Assembly (NCBI RefSeq): GCF_002355515.1
Contig: NZ_AP014809.1
Location: 2,690,501-2,754,500 of the forward strand
Length of the DNA stretch: 64,000 bases
Direction: 5' to 3'
Origin: Methylorubrum populi
GTDB taxonomy: Bacteria > Pseudomonadota > Alphaproteobacteria > Rhizobiales > Beijerinckiaceae
In this document: positions 6,402 to 13,646 of the stretch, piece after piece
How the letters are laid out: each line of letters opens with the position of its first letter
How positions within the stretch are numbered: the first letter of the stretch is position 1
Notes under the pieces: model-generated
Database searches by the model: none
Seen by the model: the letters and a program-made list of their open reading frames with translations, nothing else
Told to the model about the DNA's origin: nothing
Made by a program: the position numbers and the translations under genes

Positions 6402-8812
6402 GGCGCGCCGCTCGCGGAGCCGACAACCCGATGTTCAGGTCCGAACGCTCCGCGCCACCGCGCCTGGTCGTCGCCGGCGGCGGTCCCGCCGGCTGGATGG
6501 CGGCCTTCTATCTGAAGCGCGTCCTGCGCCGAGCCGGCTGGACGGTGACCCTCGTCGCGGCGGCCCCGGCCGCGGGAGCGCGCGTCGCCCTGGCGACGCG
6601 TCCGTCCTTCACCCGCTTCCTCGGCGCCTTCGACATCGACGAAGCGATCTTCATGCGCCGCTGCGCGGCGACCTACCGGCTGGCCAGCCGCTACGACGAC
6701 TGGTTCGCCGAAGGCCAGGGGCACTGGCACCCCTTCGGCGCCTGCGGCCCGAGGATCGCCGGCCGCGACCTGTTCCACTACTGGATGAAGCTTCGCGAAT
6801 CCGGCCCTGAAGAGGAGGCCGGCAGCTATGCGGATTACGCGCCCCAGGCGCTGATGGCCGCCGCCGGACACGGTCCCCGCCCGGAGACGGGCCGGTCGTC
6901 TCTGAGCGAGTCCGGCGATTACGGCTATCACCTCGACCGGGCCGGTCTCGTCCGTTTCCTGCGCGAACTGGCGCTCGCCGAGGGCGTGCGCGTGGTGGCC
7001 GGGCGCGTTCGCGAGATCGAGCGCGACCTCTACGGCGACGTCGCCGCGCTCGTCCTCGACGACGGGCGGACGGTCGAGGGCGACATCTTCCTCGACTGCA
7101 CGGGCGCAACTTCGCAGCTCATCGGCACCGCGCTCGGCGAGGCCTGGGTCGCCGGCAATGGCCCTGGCGACCGCCTGACCCGCCTGTCCCTGCCGCGGTC
7201 GGCCGAGGCGCCGCCCTTTACCGCCTACCGCGGCCGGGCGGAGGGGTGGACGGCGTCGCTGCCCCTGGCCGACCGCACCGAGCATATCTTCGTCCACGAC
7301 AGCCGGACCACGCTGCCGGATGCGGCGGCGGAGGTGCTGCAACGCGCCTTCGCGGGCGGGGCGGACGTCACGCAGTCGCAGCTGCGATACGGTCGCCGCG
7401 CATCGCCGTGGCAGCGCAACGTCGTCGCCCTCGGCGCCGCTGCCGGAGCCGTCGAACCGCTCGTCGGCTTCGATCTTGATCTCGTCCTGGCCGGACTCGA
7501 GGCGTTCCTCGCCTATCTGCCCCGGCAGGGTGAGGGGAGCGACGTGCTCCGCAGCGCCTACATCGCGCGGCTGAACCGCGCCCAGGACGATGCGGTCGAG
7601 GCGGTGGCCGCGCATTACGTCCTCGGCCGCCGGCCGGAACGGTTCTGGGCGGCGGCCCGCGCCGCGCCGCTTCCCGACCGGCTCGCCGATCGCCTCGACC
7701 TCTACGAGTTGGCGGGCCATGTCGAACCGAGCGGGGAGGCATTGTTCGGCGAGGGCGACCATTACCTTCTGTTCTCTGGAGCCGACTTCCTGCCGCGGCG
7801 GCCCTTCGCGCCGGTCGATGTCAGCGATGGCCGCGAGATCGCGAGACTGCTCGCGAGCATCCGCGCGCAATCGGTCCGGATCGCGCAGGCCATGGCGCCG
7901 CATGACCGTCTGATCGAAGCGTTGCACGGTCCGGCACCCGTTGCCGCGCCCGCCCTGCGCCCGGCCGTGGCGTCGGCCGGCCCGGCGAGCCTGCGCGGGA
8001 CTCCGGAGGGCGCGCGTCTTGCCGATCTCGTCGCCGGCCTCGGCCAGCCTTTCGGCTACGAGCGCTCGGTCAAGGCATCCCCGGCGGGGTTGCAGACCGA
8101 GCGCTTCCTGATCAGCCTGCACCGTATCAGCCTCGGACTGACGCCGGGAAGGACGCTCGACGAACTCGCCGCCAGGCTCGGGCTGCCGGAGCGCGAGCGC
8201 GCCGAGGCCGCCGGCCTGATCGAGGATGCCGACATCCTCCATCTCGGATACGAGGGCGGAGCGTCCGGCACGCTCTACAAGCTCTACGTCGAATGGTCGT
8301 CGCGCACCGATGCGGCCTGGAGCGGCGTGGACGCGGCGGGGGCGGAGCCGATGCTGGTCCACCGCGCCTACAAGTGGAGGCCCGAGGCGACCCATCCGCC
8401 CGTCGTCACGCTCTATCACTGGCCACGGGTGCGCGGTCCCGAGGAGATCGGGGCGCGGCTGACCCGGATCGCCGGCGCGTGGGGCGCGGCCGGCACGCCC
8501 GTACGCGACACAGCCCATGCGATCCTGAGGCTGGCGCGGGACAGGGGGCGCGGCGCCGTCCACTATCTGGAAGCCCGCGAAGAGCCGGGACTGCGCCTGT
8601 CCTACGACCTCAACCTCTATGCCTGCGGCCTGAGCGTGGCCGATGCGGAACCGCTGCTCGGCCAGGCCTTCGTGGATCTCGGCACTCCGCCACAGGCCGC
8701 GGCGGCTGTCCTGGGAGAACGCCTCGGGGAAACCCTGGGGCACGTCGCCGGCGGCATCGGTCGCGACGGCCGGCCCTTCCTGACCGTCTATTCCGGCAAG
8801 GCGGGTGCATGA
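6398..8812 (+). CDS. Divergent flavin-dependent 'tryptophan halogenase'-like protein with long C-terminal extension
   Basis: 804 aa from the GTG at 6398, which overlaps the kinase stop. An ATG at 6431 with GGAG upstream is an equally good start. Residues 22-500 follow the FAD-dependent Trp-halogenase fold: GGGPAGWMAAFYL at 27-39, FLGAFDIDEAIFMRRCAAT in the 74-92 region, and GDIFLDCTG at about 228-236. Two halogenase hallmarks are altered: the position equivalent to the catalytic Lys (AFKxAIKF in PrnA/RebH) is Arg94 (ATYRLASRY), and the WxWxIP region reads GWTASLP (283-289). Halogenation is therefore doubtful; a flavin oxidoreductase is more likely. Residues about 530-804 form an extra domain (YKLYVEWS, LSYDLNLYACG) that I do not recognise. 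It resembles in style the protein encoded next. The stop overlaps the ATG of that gene. Confidence 0.8.
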   Translation: MRRAARGADNPMFRSERSAPPRLVVAGGGPAGWMAAFYLKRVLRRAGWTVTLVAAAPAAGARVALATRPSFTRFLGAFDIDEAIFMRRCAATYRLASRYDDWFAEGQGHWHPFGACGPRIAGRDLFHYWMKLRESGPEEEAGSYADYAPQALMAAAGHGPRPETGRSSLSESGDYGYHLDRAGLVRFLRELALAEGVRVVAGRVREIERDLYGDVAALVLDDGRTVEGDIFLDCTGATSQLIGTALGEAWVAGNGPGDRLTRLSLPRSAEAPPFTAYRGRAEGWTASLPLADRTEHIFVHDSRTTLPDAAAEVLQRAFAGGADVTQSQLRYGRRASPWQRNVVALGAAAGAVEPLVGFDLDLVLAGLEAFLAYLPRQGEGSDVLRSAYIARLNRAQDDAVEAVAAHYVLGRRPERFWAAARAAPLPDRLADRLDLYELAGHVEPSGEALFGEGDHYLLFSGADFLPRRPFAPVDVSDGREIARLLASIRAQSVRIAQAMAPHDRLIEALHGPAPVAAPALRPAVASAGPASLRGTPEGARLADLVAGLGQPFGYERSVKASPAGLQTERFLISLHRISLGLTPGRTLDELAARLGLPERERAEAAGLIEDADILHLGYEGGASGTLYKLYVEWSSRTDAAWSGVDAAGAEPMLVHRAYKWRPEATHPPVVTLYHWPRVRGPEEIGARLTRIAGAWGAAGTPVRDTAHAILRLARDRGRGAVHYLEAREEPGLRLSYDLNLYACGLSVADAEPLLGQAFVDLGTPPQAAAAVLGERLGETLGHVAGGIGRDGRPFLTVYSGKAGA

Positions 8813-9684
8813 CCGGCCTCGACCCCGCACGGCTCGAACTCTCCGCCCCCGGCGATCGCTACGCCGATTACTGCCTGTGGGATTACGAGCCGGTCGGGCC
8901 GACGGCGGGACGCCTGCGGTCGGCGAGCCTGCTCTGGCACTCGCTGGCCTGCGCGGGAGCGGATCCCCGGCTCGTCGCGATCTGCGACGCGCTGCGCGAC
9001 GGCCTCGGGCCTGGCCGCAGCGTCTGGGGCGCCAAGCTCCGCGACGGCGTCACCACCTGGGAGTTCTACTTCTACGACTACGCCCGGCTCGACCGCACCG
9101 TCTCGGTCGAGCGCGTGCTGGCGATCCTGGCGCCGTTCGCATCCTGCGATCTGCGCTACGCGGGCGCACGGCCCTACTTCATGTTCTCGCTCGACCTCGA
9201 CGCCGCCCTGGCGCGGGGCGAGCGGGGCCTCGACCGCCTCAACATCTATGTCGGCAATCCCGGCACCAGCGTCTCGTCCGGCCTCAGCTACGGGCTCTCC
9301 GCGCAGGGCCTCGTCTTCGACAACCTCTACAGCTTCTTCGACGCCGCCCGCGAGCGCGACGCAATCCGGGCCAAGGCCGCCTGCTCGGCCCATCTCGACC
9401 TACCCGGTCTCGATCTCGACGCGATCCTGTGGCCCGAACTGATGCGCTGCGGCGTGGTGGTCGTGGCCAACAAGCGCCTGTGCGACGGCGTCTACTTCTC
9501 GCGCGTGGGCGTCGACGGGCTGATCGCCTTCCTCGACCGGCTCGCCTATCCGGCCGCGATCCGCGACTTCGTGCGCGGCGAGCGGCGGCGGCTGTCGCAC
9601 CTGCTGTTCGATGTCGGGATCGACTACGCGGTGATCGACGGCAGGCTGACGGTGACGAAGAGCGCGTATTACGGGCTCCTCTGA
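8809..9684 (+). CDS. Hypothetical protein, 291 aa, co-translated with the flavoprotein
   Basis: ATG at 8809 overlaps the preceding stop (ATGA). I do not recognise the family. There is no signal peptide, TM helix or cofactor motif. Visible features are TWEFYFYDYARLD, YFMFSLDLD, LNIYVGNPG, VVVANKRLCDGVYFSRV and a C-terminal LLFDVGIDYAVIDG. These alternating aromatic beta-strands resemble those in the C-terminal domain of the upstream flavoprotein (YKLYVEWS, LSYDLNLY), so the two may share a fold. The pattern of short 'xYxxx' strands is reminiscent of ABBA-barrel prenyltransferases, but that is speculation without an alignment. It is the last gene of the overlapping group; a palindrome follows. 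Confidence 0.75.
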   Translation: MTGLDPARLELSAPGDRYADYCLWDYEPVGPTAGRLRSASLLWHSLACAGADPRLVAICDALRDGLGPGRSVWGAKLRDGVTTWEFYFYDYARLDRTVSVERVLAILAPFASCDLRYAGARPYFMFSLDLDAALARGERGLDRLNIYVGNPGTSVSSGLSYGLSAQGLVFDNLYSFFDAARERDAIRAKAACSAHLDLPGLDLDAILWPELMRCGVVVVANKRLCDGVYFSRVGVDGLIAFLDRLAYPAAIRDFVRGERRRLSHLLFDVGIDYAVIDGRLTVTKSAYYGLL

Positions 9685-9687
9685 TAC

Positions 9688-9714
9688 GGTGTCCGCCCGA
9701 TCGAGGCGGACACC
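9688..9714. promoter_or_regulatory. 10-bp perfect hairpin between the operon and the radical SAM gene
   Basis: GGTGTCCGCC at 9688-9697 pairs perfectly with GGCGGACACC at 9705-9714 around a 7-nt loop (CGATCGA). It begins 4 bp after the stop of the 291-aa gene. No T-run follows on the plus strand, so it may be a factor-assisted terminator, an mRNA-stabilising stem, or a repetitive extragenic palindrome. The next 77 bp lead to the radical SAM start. Confidence 0.45.
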
Positions 9715-9791
9715 CTGTCGGTGCGAGCGAAGCACGAAATCCGCGTTGCGAAGCATCCGACGGGATTCCGTATGAGGGGCGGGACGACGAC

Positions 9792-10724
9792 ATGGGACGC
9801 TACGACCACGCCGCCTACGTCTCCCTGACGATGGAGTTTCGCTGCAACCTCAAATGCGTCCACTGCATGATCGAGGGCACAATGGACCGGCTCGCACCGG
9901 AATCGGACGCGCATTTCGAGGAGATCCTCGCCCGCAACGCCCGCGAGCGGCGCTGGACCGGCCTGATCCTGACCGGCTCCGAGATCACCCTGCGGCGCGA
10001 CCTGGCCGATCTGGCGCGGAGGGCGCGGGCCAGCGGCTTCGCCCATGTCCGCATCCAGACCCACGGCATGCATCTCTCTCAGCCGAGCTTCTGTCATCGG
10101 CTGGTCGAGGCCGGAATCGACGAGTTCTTCGTCTCCATCGCCGGCAGCGATGCCGCGAGCCACGACGCGCTGACCCTGGTGCCGGGCTCGTTCGACCGTG
10201 CCCTTCGCGGCCTGGAAACCCTCGATGCCCTGCCGGGGGTCGAGACCCTGACCAACACCGTGGTCACGGAGCGGAGCTACCGGCTGCTGCCCGATCTCGT
10301 CGACCGGCTCGCCCATCTCAGGCGACTGACCCAGATGGAGTTCTGGGTCTACTTTCCGATGTCCGAGCGCGACGAGAAGGGTCTCGTCGCGCGCCACGCC
10401 GACGTTCTGCCCTACCTGCGCGAGGCGGTGCTGCGCGCCCGCGCGCTCGGACGGGCCGTGGAGGTGAAGAACTTTCCGGAATGCCTACTCGGTGATCTGG
10501 GCGATGCGCTCGTCAACGGGCAGCCCGAGCTGCACATCGACCCGGATTTCTGGCGGGAGTTCGGGCGCAACGGCTTCTATCAATGCGTCCACCGGGAGGC
10601 TTGCGCGTCCCGCGAGTGCCTGGGCCTCAACACGGCCTATATCGAGAAGTTCGGGCTCGAAGCCGACGCGCTGCACCCGCTGCGCCCCTCCCGGTCCCGG
10701 AGCTGGAGCCGGGCTCCGGCCTGA
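9792..10724 (+). CDS. Radical SAM protein with C-terminal cysteine cluster
   Basis: 310 aa. The [4Fe-4S] SAM motif CxxxCxxC is CNLKCVHC (Cys18, Cys22, Cys25). The 'GGE' motif region reads LTGSEITLRRDLADL. The FFVSIAGSDAASHDAL stretch matches the later barrel strand of SPASM/PqqE-type enzymes. Four more cysteines near the C-terminus (Cys231, Cys265, Cys271, Cys276; CVHREACASREC) could bind an auxiliary cluster, fewer than in a full SPASM domain. Such enzymes often modify peptides or proteins, including RiPP precursors. The ATG at 9792 is preceded by GAGGGGCGGG. It is separated from the upstream operon by 107 bp and a palindrome, and converges with the AraC gene. Confidence 0.87.
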   Translation: MGRYDHAAYVSLTMEFRCNLKCVHCMIEGTMDRLAPESDAHFEEILARNARERRWTGLILTGSEITLRRDLADLARRARASGFAHVRIQTHGMHLSQPSFCHRLVEAGIDEFFVSIAGSDAASHDALTLVPGSFDRALRGLETLDALPGVETLTNTVVTERSYRLLPDLVDRLAHLRRLTQMEFWVYFPMSERDEKGLVARHADVLPYLREAVLRARALGRAVEVKNFPECLLGDLGDALVNGQPELHIDPDFWREFGRNGFYQCVHREACASRECLGLNTAYIEKFGLEADALHPLRPSRSRSWSRAPA

Positions 10725-10781
10725 GCCGTCGCCGCGCGCCGGGCCGGATGCCCGCGCGAGGGTCGCGGACCGGATCGGGCC

Positions 10782-11882
10782 CTACCGGTTCCCGAGCCGC
10801 GGCCACCAGGCGTGGAGGATGTCGAGATCGGTCCGCGCCTCCTTCTGTGCCAGGGCCACCTGCTCGGCCCGGAACTCGCTCGCGGTGATGCCGAACTGGG
10901 CGCGGAAGCTGCGGCTGAAATGGACCTTGCCGCGAAATCCGAAATCGGTCGCGAGCCGGGAGAGACGGCGGGTCTCCAGCGGGTCGCTGAGAGCGGCCCT
11001 GACCGCCAGCAGACGCCGCTCCTGGACCGAGCGCATGATGCCGCCGTAGGGGGCGAACATCCGATAGAGGGTCGCGCGCGACACGCCGATCTCGTTGGCG
11101 ATCATGTCCGGCGACAGGTCCGGCGAGGCGAGGTGGGTGCGGATCGCCTGCTCGGCGAGCGCCAGATGATTGGTGGCGAGCGCCGGCATCTCCGTGATCT
11201 CCTCGGCGCGGGAGGGGTCGAGCAGCACCCGCAGGAAGTCCAGCGTCTGCGTCAGCACCTCCGCGGCATCCGGTTTCTCGAGCAGCGTGCTGCGTTCGCG
11301 CAGCGCGATCAGATGCGCGGCGAGAAGCCGGTTGCGACCCGGATCGAGCCGCGGCGGCAGCGGATTGTCGGCAAGGCCCCGCAGCAGGGCCCGCGGCACG
11401 ATGAGCGCGATCGTGTCCGACGAGGCCGCGAGCGTATCGACCTCCTGGGCGAGGTCGATGATCGCCACCTGCGACGACCAGATCGTGGTCTGCTGGCCGC
11501 TGATGCGGCCATTGAAGCCACCGACATTGTAAAGATGAAAGAGAATGTGGTCCGGCGTGCAGGCGATGAGATCCTGGTCGCGGCGATAGCTCTGCGCGCC
11601 GAACACGACCCGCGCCACCATGATGTCGCCGATCACGGCACCGCTGGCGGAGCCCGTCGGACTGCGCTGATCGGGATGGAAGGCGCGGGGTTCGAACAGC
11701 GGGCCGACAACGCCTTTCCAGACCGCGGCTGCCATCGCGTGCGGGAGGCCGGTCGTGAGGTAATCAAGTCGCTGGAAAGAAGTCACGGGTGAGTGCGTGT
11801 CCAGACAAGTACGACGAAAGTCTCTTGGTTGTGGCGTCCGCAGACGCCGTCCAAGAAGACCAAGCAGATCTTGCGTCTGCAT
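10782..11882 (-). CDS. AraC-family transcriptional regulator
   Basis: 366 aa. The N-terminal part (about 45-220) is an AraC-binding-like sensor of the type seen in long AraC regulators (DQDLIACTPDHILFHLYNVG, QTTIWSSQVAIIDLAQEVD). The C-terminal double helix-turn-helix starts at about residue 255: DLSPDMIANEIGVSRATLYR, then the second unit RLSRLATDFGFRGKVHFSR with the usual FxxxFGxxxxEFR end (FRAQFGITASEFR). It is convergent with the radical SAM gene and divergent from the SapC/giant-gene unit across a 772-bp gap. It is therefore a reasonable candidate to control one or both, but no operator was identified. Confidence 0.9.
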   Translation of the reverse strand: MQTQDLLGLLGRRLRTPQPRDFRRTCLDTHSPVTSFQRLDYLTTGLPHAMAAAVWKGVVGPLFEPRAFHPDQRSPTGSASGAVIGDIMVARVVFGAQSYRRDQDLIACTPDHILFHLYNVGGFNGRISGQQTTIWSSQVAIIDLAQEVDTLAASSDTIALIVPRALLRGLADNPLPPRLDPGRNRLLAAHLIALRERSTLLEKPDAAEVLTQTLDFLRVLLDPSRAEEITEMPALATNHLALAEQAIRTHLASPDLSPDMIANEIGVSRATLYRMFAPYGGIMRSVQERRLLAVRAALSDPLETRRLSRLATDFGFRGKVHFSRSFRAQFGITASEFRAEQVALAQKEARTDLDILHAWWPRLGNR

Positions 11883-12654
11883 GGTAGTGCTGCAAGACAG
11901 CTACGATAAGACCTGAATCAGCACAAATACTTCTGATATTTTCGAATCTGCAAAGACGGTCGCATCATTGTGGGACGCTGAGTCTGTTAGGTGGCATCGG
12001 AAATTTTTTCGTGGCGTGGTTGCGGCATTGATCAAGCTAAAGTCGCCAGCTCCGGTTTCAAGGGTCCTGTCCGCCCGCAGTGCAGGTCCAGACCATGCCG
12101 TAACCTTTCGAGATGGCTCGATCGGTCGCCGGCGGCGCGTTCAGGCATAAAAACATCCGGCTCTGAAACTGAGAGGCGGGCGCGGCGGGTCGAGAAAGCG
12201 GGAAGGCAAGCAGAACTCGACGCTGCCGCGCATGATTTCAGTCTATCTCGGATGGTAAGGCAAATGAAAATCGGCTCGCGATCTGCGCGAAGTGACAATG
12301 TCGCGATGGCTATAAGGCGGGTTGGGTCAGTCCGACAGCGCTGACGGCCCTGCAGAGACAGTCATCATGATGCTTGAGGATGGCTCCGGTGACCCGTCGA
12401 ATCGGTGATCGCCGAATGACAATTTTTGCGATGACATCGAACATGATTGCTTCCGCCGCCCCTGCGGTCGAAATTGCCCCGCTCGGATCATCAGTTCCTG
12501 CGAAACTCGGCTGCCGCCGGACTACGGGAGTTGGGATCTGAGACGCTGGATCAATAGAAAGATGGAACTCTCCCTCCGCAACGGTGGGCGCTACTGATAT
12601 GCAGCGGGACGCGAAGATGCGGAAATCGCACGAGCGCCGCAATGTGGGGTCGGA
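11883..12654. other. Intergenic region without a convincing gene (772 bp)
   Basis: It lies between the divergent AraC and SapC genes. Base composition is clearly lower in GC near 11890-12050, with a run of T at about 12004-12009, and again at about 12420-12480. This is consistent with promoter or spacer DNA. The longest forward frame (11991-12344) has no recognisable family, no good ribosome-binding site and codon use unlike the neighbouring genes, so I do not call it. Promoters for both flanking genes should be here, but boxes could not be assigned. Confidence 0.5.
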
Positions 12655-13455
12655 ATGAGTAAGCAGCTTCTCATCTACGAGCGTGCCGTGCCGGTGACCC
12701 GGCAGCGTCACGGGGCATGGTCGGTCAAGGCCGGCGCGTCCTTCGAGTTCGCGCGCAGCGTCAATTCCGTGCCGCTGATGGTGGCCGAGTTTTCGAACGC
12801 CGCGGCCGAGTACACCATCGTCTTCGGTGGTGCGGAAGACGAGATCATCCCCGTCGCGCTGCTCGGGATTCGCGACAACGAGAACCTCTACGTGTCCGAC
12901 TCCGGCGCATGGGCCGGCACCTACGTTCCGGCCTTTTTGCGCCGCTACCCGTTCGTGTTTTCCAGCGACAACGCGAACGATGCCGACGCCACCTTCACGC
13001 TCTGCGTCGATGAGGAGTTCTCCGGCTGCAACGACGAGGGCCGCGGCGAGCGCCTGTTCGACGTCGACGGAGAGCGGACGCAGTACCTGCAGAACGTCCT
13101 GGGCTTCCTCCAGGCCTACCAAGTGCAGTTCCAGCGCACCAAGCTGTTCGTGAAGCGCCTGCAGGATTTCGGCCTGCTCGATCCGATGCAGGCGCAATTC
13201 ACGCTGCGTAGCGGGCAGCGCTCGACTCTGTCGGGCTTCAGCGTGGTCAATCGCGACCGCCTCAAGGCCCTGTCGCCTGAGCAGCTCGCCGAGCTGATGC
13301 AGGCCGACGAGATGGAGCTCGTCTATTTGCACCTCGCTTCGCTGCGGAACCTGACGCCCATCGCCGAACGGATCGGCGGTCCGGTCGATGCCGCTCAGGA
13401 GCCGGAGACGGCTCCGTCCTCGCCGGCAGACTTCGAGACGTCGGGCAACGCCTGA
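12655..13455 (+). CDS. SapC family protein
   Basis: 266 aa. The SapC-family pattern is clear: FEFARSVNSVPLMVAEFSNA, AAEYTIVFGG, PVALLGIRDNENLYV, AGTYVPAFLRRYPFVF, then FTLCVDEEFSG and QYLQNVLGFLQAYQVQFQRT. A C-terminal GFSVVNRDRLKALSPEQLAE segment is typical too. The name comes from S-layer loci of Campylobacter. In many proteobacteria such genes lie beside tryptophan-halogenase-like and JmjC/cupin-like genes in nutrient-uptake loci, and the biochemical role is unknown. Here the gene ends 191 bp before the start of the giant gene on the same strand. That placement suggests a role in biogenesis of the large surface protein, which is an inference. Confidence 0.9.
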   Translation: MSKQLLIYERAVPVTRQRHGAWSVKAGASFEFARSVNSVPLMVAEFSNAAAEYTIVFGGAEDEIIPVALLGIRDNENLYVSDSGAWAGTYVPAFLRRYPFVFSSDNANDADATFTLCVDEEFSGCNDEGRGERLFDVDGERTQYLQNVLGFLQAYQVQFQRTKLFVKRLQDFGLLDPMQAQFTLRSGQRSTLSGFSVVNRDRLKALSPEQLAELMQADEMELVYLHLASLRNLTPIAERIGGPVDAAQEPETAPSSPADFETSGNA

Positions 13456-13459
13456 TCCG

Positions 13460-13477
13460 GGGACCCGCGCCGGTCCC
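13460..13477. promoter_or_regulatory. Short GC hairpin downstream of the SapC gene
   Basis: GGGACC at 13460-13465 pairs with GGTCCC at 13472-13477 around a 6-nt loop, 5 bp after the SapC stop. There is no T-run. It lies in the 191-bp leader ahead of the giant gene and could be a weak terminator or an mRNA structure. Confidence 0.25.
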
Positions 13478-13646
13478 TCGCGCGGGCCGGCGCGGCGGCG
13501 CATGACCGGGCGGCGCCCTCTCGGGTGCCGCTCCAGATTTCAATGACGGCTCGTAGCACTCCCGGCCACCTCACCGTGTGCCGGGCAATGCTGTCCGTTG
13601 CGCGTCCGGCAAGGGCGCGTACGTCCGAGTTTTGGAGAGAGCGGCA

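Noticed and set aside
6398..8812. Simple call of 'tryptophan 7-halogenase'
   Set aside because: The expected catalytic lysine and WxWxIP motif are not conserved and a large extra domain is present, so only the fold is supported.
6350..8830. Minus-strand open frame of 826 codons
   Set aside because: Antisense shadow of the flavoprotein gene; no motifs.
10725..10781. Terminator between the convergent radical SAM and AraC genes
   Set aside because: GC-rich with an imperfect stem (GGGC/GCCC core) and no T-run; not strong enough to call.
11991..12344. 117-codon forward frame in the AraC-SapC gap
   Set aside because: No family, no good ribosome-binding site, atypical codon use and basic low-complexity content.
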